The notes: generated from the letters alone by a model not told the origin. Counted from the first letter of the stretch, positions 14,853-23,118 are shown. The stretch is 29,347 nucleotides of DNA from Cellvibrionaceae bacterium (GCA_021151525.1 JAGKXD010000049.1:1-29347); one strand, 5' to 3'. Made by a program: numbers and translations.

Positions 14853-16043
14853 ATGTTTGAAACTCTGCCTTTATTACCTGCTGACCCAATCCTCGGTTTA
14901 AGTATTGCCTACGCGAAAGACACCAATCCGCTCAAGGTGGATTTAGGTGTGGGTGTTTATAAGAACGATGCGGGTGTAACACCAATTATGGCTGCAGTTA
15001 CAGAGGCGGAAAAAATTCGTTTCAAGCAAGAGACCAGTAAGGCGTACACGCCACCAGCGGGATACCCCGGCGCAAATGAAGCCTCCACCAAGCTTGTGTT
15101 CGGTGCGGGTCACTCTGCGGTGGAGGCTAATCGTGTTCGCACTGTACAGACTCCGGGCGGCTGCGGTGCCCTGCGTGTTGCAGCGGAATTAATTCAGCGC
15201 GCTAAACCCGGCGCGAATTTGTGGGTGAGTATTCCTACTTGGGCAAACCACATTCCATTGTTGGGTAGCGCTGGGCTAAAGCTGCGCGAATATCCTTACT
15301 ACGATTACGCATCACACAGTATTAATTTCACCGCCATGATGGACACATTAAAACAAGTGCCGCGTGGTGATTTGGTTTTATTGCATGCCTGCTGCCACAA
15401 CCCGAGCGGTGCAGATTTAACGCATGCGCAGTGGGATCAAGTTGCAGACTTGTGCGAGGCCAATGGTTTAATTCCCTTCGTGGATATGGCCTACCAAGGT
15501 TTTGGCGAAGGTTTGGAAGAAGATACTTACGGCTTACGTATGTTGTCTGCACGTTTGCCAGAGGTGATTGTTGCAACATCGTTCTCTAAAAATTTCGGTT
15601 TGTATCGCGAGCGTACAGCAGCATTGAGTTTTGTCTTTGCAGATGAAGCCCAAGCTAACGCAGGTTTGAGTAATTTGTTAAGCGTGGCGCGTTCAATTTA
15701 CTCCATGCCACCAGCACACGGCGCAGCATTAGTCGATATTATTTTGCACAGCAGTGAATTGACCAAAGTGTGGAGCGATGAACTCACCACTATGCGCGAA
15801 CGCATTGCCGGTTTGCGTGTAGATTTGGTGCAATCGTTAAATCAATTGCAATCACAGCGCGATTTTAGTTTTATCGCCAATGAGCGCGGTATGTTTTCAT
15901 TCTTGGGCTTGAGTGTTGAGCAAGTGCATAAACTGAAAAATGATTTCAGTATTTATATGACGGACACTAGCCGCATCAGCGTGGCGGGTTTGACTAAAGA
16001 AAAAATGGATTATGTAAGCAAGGCGATAGTGTCTGTACTCTAA
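14853..16043 (+). CDS. Class I aspartate/aromatic aminotransferase (AspC/TyrB type)
   Basis: 396 residues, co-linear with E. coli AspC/TyrB as I remember them: PADPILGLSIAYAKD, VDLGVGVYKNDAGVTP, QTPGGCGALRVAAEL, HACCHNPSGADLT, the PLP-ring Asp211 in FVDMAYQGFGEGLEED, the Schiff-base Lys246 in ATSFSKNFGLYRER, and a C-terminal Arg in the SRISVAGLT motif that binds the alpha-carboxylate. It transfers the amino group between aspartate or aromatic amino acids and 2-oxoglutarate. The sequence does not separate AspC from TyrB specificity. It has its own -10 box and is closed by a strong terminator at 16063-16093, so it is a single-gene unit. Confidence 0.95.
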   Translation: MFETLPLLPADPILGLSIAYAKDTNPLKVDLGVGVYKNDAGVTPIMAAVTEAEKIRFKQETSKAYTPPAGYPGANEASTKLVFGAGHSAVEANRVRTVQTPGGCGALRVAAELIQRAKPGANLWVSIPTWANHIPLLGSAGLKLREYPYYDYASHSINFTAMMDTLKQVPRGDLVLLHACCHNPSGADLTHAQWDQVADLCEANGLIPFVDMAYQGFGEGLEEDTYGLRMLSARLPEVIVATSFSKNFGLYRERTAALSFVFADEAQANAGLSNLLSVARSIYSMPPAHGAALVDIILHSSELTKVWSDELTTMRERIAGLRVDLVQSLNQLQSQRDFSFIANERGMFSFLGLSVEQVHKLKNDFSIYMTDTSRISVAGLTKEKMDYVSKAIVSVL

Positions 16044-16062
16044 GTCGAGCGGTAATAAGTTG

Positions 16063-16093
16063 AAAAAAGGCGAGCATTGGGCTCGCCTTTTTT
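16063..16093 (+). terminator. Intrinsic terminator of the aminotransferase gene
   Basis: GGCGAGC (16069-16075) and GCTCGCC (16081-16087) form a perfect stem with a 5-nt loop, flanked by A6 and T6. A plus-strand transcript ends in GC hairpin plus U tract, 20 bases after the stop codon. Confidence 0.95.
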
Positions 16094-16129
16094 ATATCTC
16101 CATCGGTTATGCTAATAGGAACCCAATTG

Positions 16130-16160
16130 TCCTTATACAATCCTAACGTGGAGCCTGCTA
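16130..16160 (+). promoter_or_regulatory. Candidate KdpE-type activator site upstream of kdpD
   Basis: TCCTTAT (16130-16136), four bases, then TCCTAAC (16141-16147): two direct repeats with an 11-bp period, followed after 6 bases by CCTGCTA (16154-16160). The same arrangement occurs before kup with identical spacing. PhoB/OmpR-family regulators bind 11-bp-spaced direct repeats that replace the -35 box. The kdpD ATG is only 11 bases after the element, so a -10 at TGCTAGCCT would give an almost leaderless mRNA. Confidence 0.55.
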
Positions 16161-16170
16161 GCCTCACATC

Positions 16171-17715
16171 ATGAAACCAATCCTCATTGCACCCGACAAA
16201 TCTCAAGCGAAGCCTTCCTATTGGCTAGGCAGTGTTATTTGGCTTGTGGGTTGGTTAGCTATTTGTTGGCTTGATTCACATCTCGATTCCAGCAACCTTG
16301 CCATGTTGTTGGTGCTTACTTCTGCCTTGGCGGCAGTGTGTTTGCCGTGGCGCATATCTGTATCGCTTGCTGTTATATTTGTGCTGGCGTTCGATTGGTT
16401 TTTTATTCCACCGCGTGGCACCTTCACCGTTGATTTTCATCAGCACACTTTAATGTTGTTGGTGATGCTGGTAGTGAATTTAATTATTGTAATTTTAATG
16501 GCAGTAAGGCGTGCGCAATCTGAAAAGGCTGCGCGTCATTTGCGCGAAGCCGATATTTTACGTCAATGGAGTGATGCTTTACTTGAATCCACCAGTCCGC
16601 AGGATCACCTTCATGAATTACAACATTTGCTATCAAGTTTAAGTGGTAAGAATGTTGTACTGCTTGTATTAAAAAATGATTTGCCCGAGCAAGATGACTT
16701 GCTCCATGTATGGTTATTGGGTGAAGCGGGTATAGAACAACGCCATGCACTTTGGTATTGCCTGCGCAACAATCAGCAATTAGGGCGTGGTACAGGGCGT
16801 TTCGATATGTTCTCGGATGTGTATTTACCGCTGCGAGCTCGCAGTCATGCATTGGGTGCTGTGTTGTTAAGTAATTTTGCAGAGCATGAAATTGCTACGC
16901 GCATACATCTGCAAGCAATTTGTGATCAATTTGGTAATGCGCTAGAGCGCTATAGATTACATCAACAAGAAATGACCGCACGTGAGCAGGTGCAGGCGCA
17001 GTTAGTTCGCAATAATTTACTTGCTGCAATTTCGCACGATTATCGCACGCCCTTGGCAACGATTATGGGTGCGGCATCGTCACTCAATGAACAAATTGAA
17101 AAGCTGGATGTGGCGCAACAGCATCAATTAGCGCAACGCATTTACGATGAAGCTGAACGGCTCAATCTCATGACCAGCAATATTTTGCAATTCGCGCGTT
17201 TAGAAGCAGATAAAAATATCAATTGCGATTGGCAATCCGCCGAAGAAATTCTTGCTGATTTAATGCGGCGCTGGCGCGGGCGAAATCTTGGTTATAGATT
17301 GCACATTACATTACAACCGCAATTGCCTTTGCTCTGGTGTGATGCGATTTTGATTGGCCAGTTATTGGAAAACTTGGTGGATAACGCGCTCAAATATAGC
17401 CCGCAGGATTCGCTTGTGAATATTCACGTACACCTTGAAAATGAAATGTGTTTATTATCCGTAAGCGATAAGGGGCAGGGAATTGATGTGCGTTGGCATT
17501 CCAAAATTTTCGAACCCTTTCAGCGTGGCCCGGTTGAAAAAGGCGGGGCGCCTGTTTCCGGTGCAGGTGTTGGCTTGGCTTTGTGTCGCACAATTGCGCT
17601 TGCCCATGGCGGCGATTTAACGCTGGAGTGCCCAGAAGAAGGCGGCTCGCGTTTTAATGTGCAGCTTCCTATTCGTGCTTTGCCCAATGAATTTACACTT
17701 GGAGATGCATCGTGA
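16171..17715 (+). CDS. kdpD: Short KdpD-like sensor histidine kinase (DUF4118 type)
   Basis: 514 residues, versus about 890 for E. coli KdpD: the N-terminal KdpD and universal-stress-protein domains are absent. Residues about 20-113 hold four membrane helices of the DUF4118 region (WLGSVIWLVGWLAICW, FDWFFIPPRGTFTVDFHQHT, MLLVMLVVNLIIVILM). A GAF-like region (about 135-262) follows, then the kinase core: His289 in LLAAISHDYRTPLATIMGA, N box LLENLVDNALKYSP, G1 SDKGQGID, F box IFEPFQRG, and G2 GAGVGLALCRTIA. It should sense potassium or turgor and phosphorylate the KdpE-like partner, whose GTG overlaps its stop by 4 nt. No kdpFABC is in the window; kup lies downstream instead. The ribosome binding site is poor (GGAG 17 bases away), consistent with a near-leaderless start. 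Confidence 0.88.
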   Translation: MKPILIAPDKSQAKPSYWLGSVIWLVGWLAICWLDSHLDSSNLAMLLVLTSALAAVCLPWRISVSLAVIFVLAFDWFFIPPRGTFTVDFHQHTLMLLVMLVVNLIIVILMAVRRAQSEKAARHLREADILRQWSDALLESTSPQDHLHELQHLLSSLSGKNVVLLVLKNDLPEQDDLLHVWLLGEAGIEQRHALWYCLRNNQQLGRGTGRFDMFSDVYLPLRARSHALGAVLLSNFAEHEIATRIHLQAICDQFGNALERYRLHQQEMTAREQVQAQLVRNNLLAAISHDYRTPLATIMGAASSLNEQIEKLDVAQQHQLAQRIYDEAERLNLMTSNILQFARLEADKNINCDWQSAEEILADLMRRWRGRNLGYRLHITLQPQLPLLWCDAILIGQLLENLVDNALKYSPQDSLVNIHVHLENEMCLLSVSDKGQGIDVRWHSKIFEPFQRGPVEKGGAPVSGAGVGLALCRTIALAHGGDLTLECPEEGGSRFNVQLPIRALPNEFTLGDAS

Positions 17716-18416
17716 GTTTTAATGTGCTCTTGGTGGAGGATGACCGCGAGCTGCGCGCAACGCTGCGCGATGCGTTGTTGTTGGAAGGTTATAAATTAAT
17801 GACCGCCGCAAGTTTGTCGGAAGGTATTGCAATCGCAACTCACGCACAAAGCGCAGGCAATAAATTAGATCTCGTTTTGTTGGATTTAGGTTTGCCCGAT
17901 GGTGATGGCGAAACGCTGCTCGCGCAGTTGCGTAAACAATTTAACACACCCGTTATTGTTATTTCTGCGCGCGAACAAGAAGGCCAAAAAATTCGTTTGC
18001 TAGATTTAGGGGCAGACGATTATTTAGTGAAACCTTTTGGTATTGGTGAATTGTTAGCGCGCATGCGCGTTGCCCTGCGTCACAAAGGTGTGCCCGTGAG
18101 TGCATCCATTACACGTTATGAAAAAGCGGGTGTGGTTGTTGATTTGGCTGCGCATCGCGTAGAGCGCAACGGCGAGCAAGTTCATCTTACGCCAACAGAA
18201 TTTAATTTATTAGCGCGTCTCGTTCGCAGCGCTGGCCGCGTGGTTACACATCGCCAATTATTAAATGATGTGTGGGGCGCTGAGTTTATAGATCACACGC
18301 ATTATTTGCGTTTATATATGGCGCAATTGCGTGCGAAGTTAGAAGCAGATTCTGCTGATCCAGTTTTGTTGTTAACGGAACCGGGTGTGGGGTATAGGTT
18401 GGCGGAGGATGAGTAA
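17712..18416 (+). CDS. kdpE: KdpE-like OmpR/PhoB-family response regulator
   Basis: 234 residues. The receiver domain (about 1-125) has the acidic pair in LLVEDD (10-11), phospho-acceptor Asp58 in LLDLGLPDGDG, Ser/Thr in VISARE and the conserved Lys in DDYLVKPFGIGELLAR. The C-terminal winged helix (about 132-232) reads HLTPTEFNLLARLVRSAGRVVTHRQLL, with the KdpE-like HTHYLRLYMAQLRAKLE and TEPGVGYRLAE. It starts at a GTG overlapping the kinase stop (GTGA), so translation is coupled. The family binds direct repeats with an 11-bp period, and such repeats lie before both kdpD and kup. The inferred role is to activate kup and its own operon under low potassium. Confidence 0.9.
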   Translation: MSFNVLLVEDDRELRATLRDALLLEGYKLMTAASLSEGIAIATHAQSAGNKLDLVLLDLGLPDGDGETLLAQLRKQFNTPVIVISAREQEGQKIRLLDLGADDYLVKPFGIGELLARMRVALRHKGVPVSASITRYEKAGVVVDLAAHRVERNGEQVHLTPTEFNLLARLVRSAGRVVTHRQLLNDVWGAEFIDHTHYLRLYMAQLRAKLEADSADPVLLLTEPGVGYRLAEDE

Positions 18417-18435
18417 AATTTTCTAAATTTATGGC

Positions 18436-19386
18436 TCAGGAGTTTGTTGTCGTATTAGAGAGCAACTTTTTTCCAGAGTAAATTTTTCTGTCAGAGCCGT
18501 AAAAGTTAAAGTTCATAGTGGATGTATATATTTGTTTATGAGCATGTAAAATAGTAATTGAATTTATATTGGCGACAAATTCGGTAGAACCTTTTAAAAC
18601 TTTATCCTCAGAGTCAAACTCACCAATCAACGCTAAGCTTTGAGATACTGGAAAATATACCCTTGTTCCGTTTAAGCCAAAGCCGGGGCTGTTTTTAAAG
18701 AGGTTGGGGATTTTTTCTGGCTCTAACCATGTTAGAACGACCGGAGCATCGTTGGTTATAAATGGGCCTGTTATCTGATCGGATTCAACGAGTATCCAAT
18801 TTCTAGCGTGCAAATATGGCAATATTGCTTCTACCTGAACCATTTCCATTTCAATATGAAACTCTCTTGCAACATTAATTTTGTATTCTTTTTCGTCATA
18901 AAACTCTCTCGCTTCTTGGTGGGATGCGACTTCCTTAGAGAGTGGGTCTGTAGCTAAATACTTTTGCATTTGATTGTTCCATCGTTCTTCAGATGCCAAA
19001 TAAAAACTTAATATTTTTTCCGCGACCTCAGAATGAAATTTCCTAAGATGCTCTCTCTTTTCAGGAGAACGTACCGCGATAAGTGCTATTAAATTAATGA
19101 TCGAATCTTTAGTCTCGCCAGAAAAATCTTTAGTCTTTTCAAGCAATGCTAATGCTGCCGCAGCTTTTCCTTCGAAAATTGAAAGGTTATTTTCTATAAT
19201 GTTTTGATCAATTCCCTCTATATCAATCCTATTGAAGTCTCTAATGCCACCTACATTTCTTGGAATGGTTTCAAATCTCTTCTTTAACTTAAGGTCAACA
19301 GCGAAAAGCTTTGAATTTTTGGCTCTATTTTTGGTGAACCCTTTCAAATAACACTGAGATAGATAATGATGGTGTCTGGCATTCAT
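18436..19386 (-). CDS. DUF4238 domain protein, probable insertion
   Basis: 316 residues. The N-terminus MNARHHHYLSQCYLKGFTKN carries the HHYLxxxYLKGF signature of DUF4238, and the later FITNDAPVVLTW and VYFPVSQSLALIGEF also fit that family. No signal peptide or membrane helix. The family has no established function that I can state. The gene is visibly more AT-rich and uses more AAA/ATT-type codons than its neighbours. It sits backwards between kdpE and kup, which otherwise share a regulatory element, so it looks like a later arrival. Its ATG is 150 bp from the kup start; its stop is 20 bp from the kdpE stop. The ribosome binding site is weak. Confidence 0.85.
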   Translation of the reverse strand: MNARHHHYLSQCYLKGFTKNRAKNSKLFAVDLKLKKRFETIPRNVGGIRDFNRIDIEGIDQNIIENNLSIFEGKAAAALALLEKTKDFSGETKDSIINLIALIAVRSPEKREHLRKFHSEVAEKILSFYLASEERWNNQMQKYLATDPLSKEVASHQEAREFYDEKEYKINVAREFHIEMEMVQVEAILPYLHARNWILVESDQITGPFITNDAPVVLTWLEPEKIPNLFKNSPGFGLNGTRVYFPVSQSLALIGEFDSEDKVLKGSTEFVANINSITILHAHKQIYTSTMNFNFYGSDRKIYSGKKLLSNTTTNS

Positions 19387-19467
19387 GTTTTGCTCAATTA
19401 TTGATGACTACAGGCGCGACTATATCTGCCTCTTTGTTTATTTCCAATATATTTTCCTACCCAAAAA

Positions 19468-19498
19468 TCCTAACACAATCCTAACACCTCACCTGCCA
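19468..19498 (+). promoter_or_regulatory. Candidate KdpE-type activator site upstream of kup
   Basis: Two perfect direct copies of TCCTAAC (19468-19474 and 19479-19485) with an 11-bp period, followed after exactly 6 bases by CCTGCCA (19492-19498). A third degenerate copy, TCCTACC, lies at 19455-19461. The layout matches the element before kdpD base-for-base in spacing. The kup ATG is at 19537 with AGAGGAG at 19522-19528. Confidence 0.65.
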
Positions 19499-19536
19499 CA
19501 CTAACTCTGACATTAACCGCCAGAGGAGTTTTTGGC

Positions 19537-21456
19537 ATGATTGCTCAAGATGTTGTAACTCAACCTCCCGCCACGATTAAAAATAACAACATAAAATCTC
19601 AAAGTGCAGCCGCGTTAACGATTGGTGCTTTGGGTGTGGTGTACGGTGATATTGGTACAAGTCCGCTCTACACCTTTCAAGAAGTGTTTCGCCCTGCAAC
19701 GGGAGTGGCTTTGGATGCGCAGCATATCATCGGCGCTGTCTCTGCAATTTTTTGGGCGTTGATGTTGGTGGTAACGCTCAAATATGTATTGATAATTTTG
19801 CGTGCGGATAACCGCGGTGAAGGTGGTGTCTTGGCTTTGAGTGCTTTAGCTGCACAATCCACTGAAAAATATCCGCGTATTCGCCCCTGGCTATTATTGC
19901 TGGGTTTATTTGGCGCAACACTTTTTTATGGCGATAGTGTAATTACGCCAGCAATTTCTGTATTAGGTGCGGTTGAGGGTTTGAGTGTAGTGACTCCTAA
20001 ACTTACTCCGTTTGTGGTGCCTATTTCGTTGGGAATTTTAGTGGGATTATTTTTAGTACAACGTAAAGGCACTGGCGCAGTAGGGAAAGTATTTGGGCCT
20101 TTGATGTTGTTGTGGTTTTCGGTGTTGGCTGTTTCTGGTTTATGCAAAGTGGTGCAGGCTCCCGATATTCTTGCGGCATTAAATCCGTTGAATGCGTGGC
20201 ACTTTTTATGTGAACGCGGTTGGCAGGCATTTGCAGTATTGGGTGCAATTGTATTGGCGCTTACGGGGGCAGAAGCGCTCTATGCTGATATGGGTCACTT
20301 TGGTCGTAAACCAATTCAAATTGCTTGGGTTTCAATTGCATTGCCTGCGCTTGCATTAAATTATTTGGGGCAAGGTGCGTTGTTGTTGGCGGAGCCGAGC
20401 GCCATTTCAAATCCTTTTTACAATTTGTTTCCATCTGCATTAATTTGGCCTGCGGTTATCATTGCTACAATTGCGGCGATCATTGCATCGCAAGCGGTTA
20501 TTTCTGGCGCTTACTCTATGACGCGCCAAGCGATTCAGTTGGGTTTTTTACCGCGCATGTCTGTACAACACACATCGGCCAATGAAGCTGGGCAAATTTA
20601 TTTGCCTGCTGTGAATTGGGTTTTGCTAATTGGTGTTGTGCTGGCGGTTGTTTTATTTGGTGGTTCAACGGCGCTTGCCGGTGCTTATGGTATTGCTGTG
20701 ACCTTGACCATGATGGTAACTACTTTACTTACATTTTTTGTGGTGCGTTATCGTTGGAATGTACCTAAGCCGTTTGTTTTTTTAGTGACAGCTTTTTTCC
20801 TGATATTGGATTCTGCATTAATTGCAGGTTGCATGATTAAGTTTTTTGACGGCGGTTGGTTTCCGTTGGTTTTGGGAGGCTTACTATTTTTGTTAATGGC
20901 AACATGGCGTCGTGGCCGCACAATTGTGTTGGATACTATTCGTAAAGATGGTGTTGATTTACAGGCGTTTATCAATACCTTAAATCCTGCTGATATTCAG
21001 CGCGCTGCGCGTGTTGCGGTTTATCCAGTTGCAGATCCATCCACTGTGCCGCAGGCTTTGCTGCATAATCTTAAACATAACCAAGTCTTGCATGATCGCA
21101 ATATTATTCTCACCGTGCGTTTTGCTGATGTGCCTTGGGTAGATGAATCTGAGCGAGTGCAATTAGAAAGTCTAGGTAATAATTTTTGGAGACTTGTACT
21201 TCATTTTGGCTTTATGGAGGCGCCAGATGTTCCCAATGCATTAAAGCGTTGCGATGCATTGGGTTTAAATATTCCGCTATTTCAAACGAGTTATTTTTTA
21301 AGCCGCGAAACCATTGTCGCAACACCAGGTAGCGGCATGGCGTTATGGCGTGAACATTTGTTTGCGACTATGAGCCGCAATGCGGGTGGTGTGGTGGAGT
21401 TTTTTCGCTTGCCAGATAATGCGGTAGTGGAGTTGGGAACCCGGGTGCAGATTTAG
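19537..21456 (+). CDS. kup: Kup-family potassium transporter
   Basis: 639 residues, typical length. The KUP/HAK/KT signature GVVYGDIGTSPLYTFQEVF lies near the N-terminus (about 33-51). About twelve membrane helices follow, with conserved LTGAEALYADMGHFG, ISGAYSMTRQAIQLGFLPRM and AGAYGIAVTLTMM. The C-terminal ~170 residues are a soluble cytoplasmic domain ending in FRLPDNAVVELGTRVQI. It imports K+ with H+ across the inner membrane. A strong AGAGGAG ribosome binding site precedes the ATG. Upstream lies a tandem TCCTAAC element shared with the kdpD promoter, suggesting control by the nearby KdpDE pair. It converges on an MscS-type channel gene across a large inverted repeat. Confidence 0.97.
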   Translation: MIAQDVVTQPPATIKNNNIKSQSAAALTIGALGVVYGDIGTSPLYTFQEVFRPATGVALDAQHIIGAVSAIFWALMLVVTLKYVLIILRADNRGEGGVLALSALAAQSTEKYPRIRPWLLLLGLFGATLFYGDSVITPAISVLGAVEGLSVVTPKLTPFVVPISLGILVGLFLVQRKGTGAVGKVFGPLMLLWFSVLAVSGLCKVVQAPDILAALNPLNAWHFLCERGWQAFAVLGAIVLALTGAEALYADMGHFGRKPIQIAWVSIALPALALNYLGQGALLLAEPSAISNPFYNLFPSALIWPAVIIATIAAIIASQAVISGAYSMTRQAIQLGFLPRMSVQHTSANEAGQIYLPAVNWVLLIGVVLAVVLFGGSTALAGAYGIAVTLTMMVTTLLTFFVVRYRWNVPKPFVFLVTAFFLILDSALIAGCMIKFFDGGWFPLVLGGLLFLLMATWRRGRTIVLDTIRKDGVDLQAFINTLNPADIQRAARVAVYPVADPSTVPQALLHNLKHNQVLHDRNIILTVRFADVPWVDESERVQLESLGNNFWRLVLHFGFMEAPDVPNALKRCDALGLNIPLFQTSYFLSRETIVATPGSGMALWREHLFATMSRNAGGVVEFFRLPDNAVVELGTRVQI

Positions 21457-21462
21457 ATTGTG

Positions 21463-21543
21463 TCGTCATCTTCGCGTAGCAGAGATCCAGCTTTTGATGT
21501 TATGTTTTTTTACTGCTGAATCTCCGCTGCGTGAGCATGACGA
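21463..21543. repeat. Inverted pair of TCGTCAT...CAGC repeats
   Basis: Two 29-bp copies in opposite orientation (21463-21491 and 21515-21543; 23 of 29 positions agree) are separated by 23 bp rich in T. They begin TCGTCAT and end AGAT-C/T-CAGC. Together they fold as one long hairpin between the convergent kup and mscS genes. A third copy lies at 8439-8470. Confidence 0.75.
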
Positions 21544-21570
21544 TTCTCTACTAAAATTGCTTGTAAGGTT

Positions 21571-22164
21571 TTAATCGCGAACAGTTTTTAAACCTTTGAA
21601 ATATTCTGTTGCGGGTTTTTCTGCTGCTTCGATTTCTTCAAGTTCATTTTCAACCGGTTTTGCATAAGGCTGTTCAATTTTAATCACCGCTTTTTGCAGC
21701 AGCATTGAATTCGGGTAGGTAATTAAATTACCGTCATCGCGACGCAAGATGACATGGAACATGGCGATCTCTTCTATGACGCCGCACATGTCATCTTCTT
21801 TGTCGGCGATTTTAATGCGGTCGCCAATGCGATATGGGAAGCCGAAAAAAATAATCATGCTGGCAGTGATGTTGCTGAGTATCGACCACTGCGCAAATAA
21901 ACCTACACCTACTACTGCGAATATGGATGATAAAAATACGGAGACTTCGCTGTAACCAAGGCCGAGCAATAAACACATCACCACAATGCAGCAAAATACC
22001 ATGCCAATATTCATGAGTTTAGTGATGTAGGGGACGCGGCCATCGCCTAATGCTTTGCGCACACTGACATCGTGCACCAGTTTATTGAGTAGCCTGTTAG
22101 CCAAATAAAAGAACACTATGCAAATGCATACGAGTAGAAGCTTGGTGGTGAGGCTTTCGCTCAT
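21571..22164 (-). CDS. MscS-family mechanosensitive channel
   Basis: About 197 residues from ATG 22164; an upstream TTG at 22236 would add 24 residues, and neither start has a good ribosome binding site. Three membrane segments come first (KLLLVCICIVFFYLANRLL, LMNIGMVFCCIVVMCLLLGLG, and the pore-lining VSVFLSSIFAVVGVGLFAQWSILSNITASMIIFF). The MscS beta domain follows: FPYRIGDRIKI, CGVIEEIAMFHVILRRDDGNLITYPNSMLLQKAV. The protein is short and lacks most of the MscS C-terminal alpha/beta domain, ending in an acidic tail (VENELEEIEAAEKP). It would release ions and small solutes at high turgor. Its place beside kup and kdpDE fits an osmotic-balance locus. Confidence 0.9.
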   Translation of the reverse strand: MSESLTTKLLLVCICIVFFYLANRLLNKLVHDVSVRKALGDGRVPYITKLMNIGMVFCCIVVMCLLLGLGYSEVSVFLSSIFAVVGVGLFAQWSILSNITASMIIFFGFPYRIGDRIKIADKEDDMCGVIEEIAMFHVILRRDDGNLITYPNSMLLQKAVIKIEQPYAKPVENELEEIEAAEKPATEYFKGLKTVRD

Positions 22165-22329
22165 AATTTTTTCGTCAATTGAATATAGGGATAACACGGG
22201 GAACTTACTCTCTAAATCGGCGGAAATGAACGACAATTGCTGAAGTCTTGTGGCGCTGCCATACTCAAGACAGTCGCGCGGAACGAGTGCGCAGTATAAA
22301 ACGATTAATCTGAATATGTTGTGAATTTT

Positions 22330-23040
22330 ATGTCAAAGCTGACCTGTATCGCCCATCGCGGCGGCCCCTTAATGAATAACCAACCATTGCCGGAAAATAG
22401 CTTGGCGGCTATAGCCCGCGCGCTTGATGCTGGTGTGGATGCGGTTGAAATCGACATCTACCAAATTGAGGGGGAGCTGCTGGTTACACATGACCGCCGG
22501 TTAGGGCGAGTGGTGTCTGGGCAAGGGATTATTACGGATTTGCCGCTGGCGTATTTGCGTGAGCAAACACTGGAAAATGGCGAACTGCTACCAACTTTGC
22601 GCGAAGTGCTGGCCTTGGTGAAAGACCGCGCGCTCTTGAATATAGAAATCAAAGGCGCGAATTGTGTGCTGGCACTAAAGCAACAACTTGAGGCTTTTAC
22701 GCATGATCATCAATTGGGGTTGGATCACTATATTGTGTCTAGCTTTGATCACCAGCAATTGTTTGAGTCGTTGCAATTGATCCCAGCGGTAAAGCGCGCT
22801 GCGTTAATCGAGGGGATTCCGCTTGATTACGCACAATGCTGCGAGCCGCTTAAGGCTTATGCGTTTAACACGCATTTGAGTTTCATCACTCCTGAGCTAT
22901 TGGATGATGCACGCAAGCGCGGCCTGAAAAACTGGGTATATACCGTTAACCATGAAGAGGATTGGCGTTGGTTGACGGGCTTAGGTGTTGATGGCGTGTT
23001 TACCGATAAGCCGGATGCGTTGCAGAGATTTAATAAGTAG
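22330..23040 (+). CDS. Glycerophosphodiester phosphodiesterase (UgpQ-like)
   Basis: 236 residues from ATG 22330 (a GTG at 22321 is also in frame; neither has a clear ribosome binding site). GDPD catalytic motifs are intact: His9-Arg10 in CIAHRGG, Glu22 in PENSLAAI, Glu40 and Asp42 in VEIDIY, and His54 in LLVTHDRRLGR; NIEIKG and the C-terminal VDGVFTDKPDAL complete the TIM barrel. It hydrolyses glycerophosphodiesters to glycerol 3-phosphate and an alcohol, with a divalent metal. No signal peptide, so it is the cytoplasmic UgpQ type. It diverges from the MscS gene and converges on the TonB-dependent receptor. Confidence 0.93.
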   Translation: MSKLTCIAHRGGPLMNNQPLPENSLAAIARALDAGVDAVEIDIYQIEGELLVTHDRRLGRVVSGQGIITDLPLAYLREQTLENGELLPTLREVLALVKDRALLNIEIKGANCVLALKQQLEAFTHDHQLGLDHYIVSSFDHQQLFESLQLIPAVKRAALIEGIPLDYAQCCEPLKAYAFNTHLSFITPELLDDARKRGLKNWVYTVNHEEDWRWLTGLGVDGVFTDKPDALQRFNK

Positions 23041-23058
23041 ATTTGAGGGCGGCAGAGT

Positions 23059-23093
23059 AAAAAAAGGCCGATGAAAGGCGTGCTTCATCGACC
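23059..23093 (-). terminator. Intrinsic terminator of the TonB-dependent receptor gene
   Basis: CGATGAA (23069-23075) and TTCATCG (23084-23090) pair. On the minus strand the hairpin is followed by a T7 tract (23059-23065 read in reverse). It lies 26 bases past the receptor stop codon. Confidence 0.8.
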
Positions 23094-23118
23094 CAAGCGA
23101 GTTTACAGCAAGGTTGGA

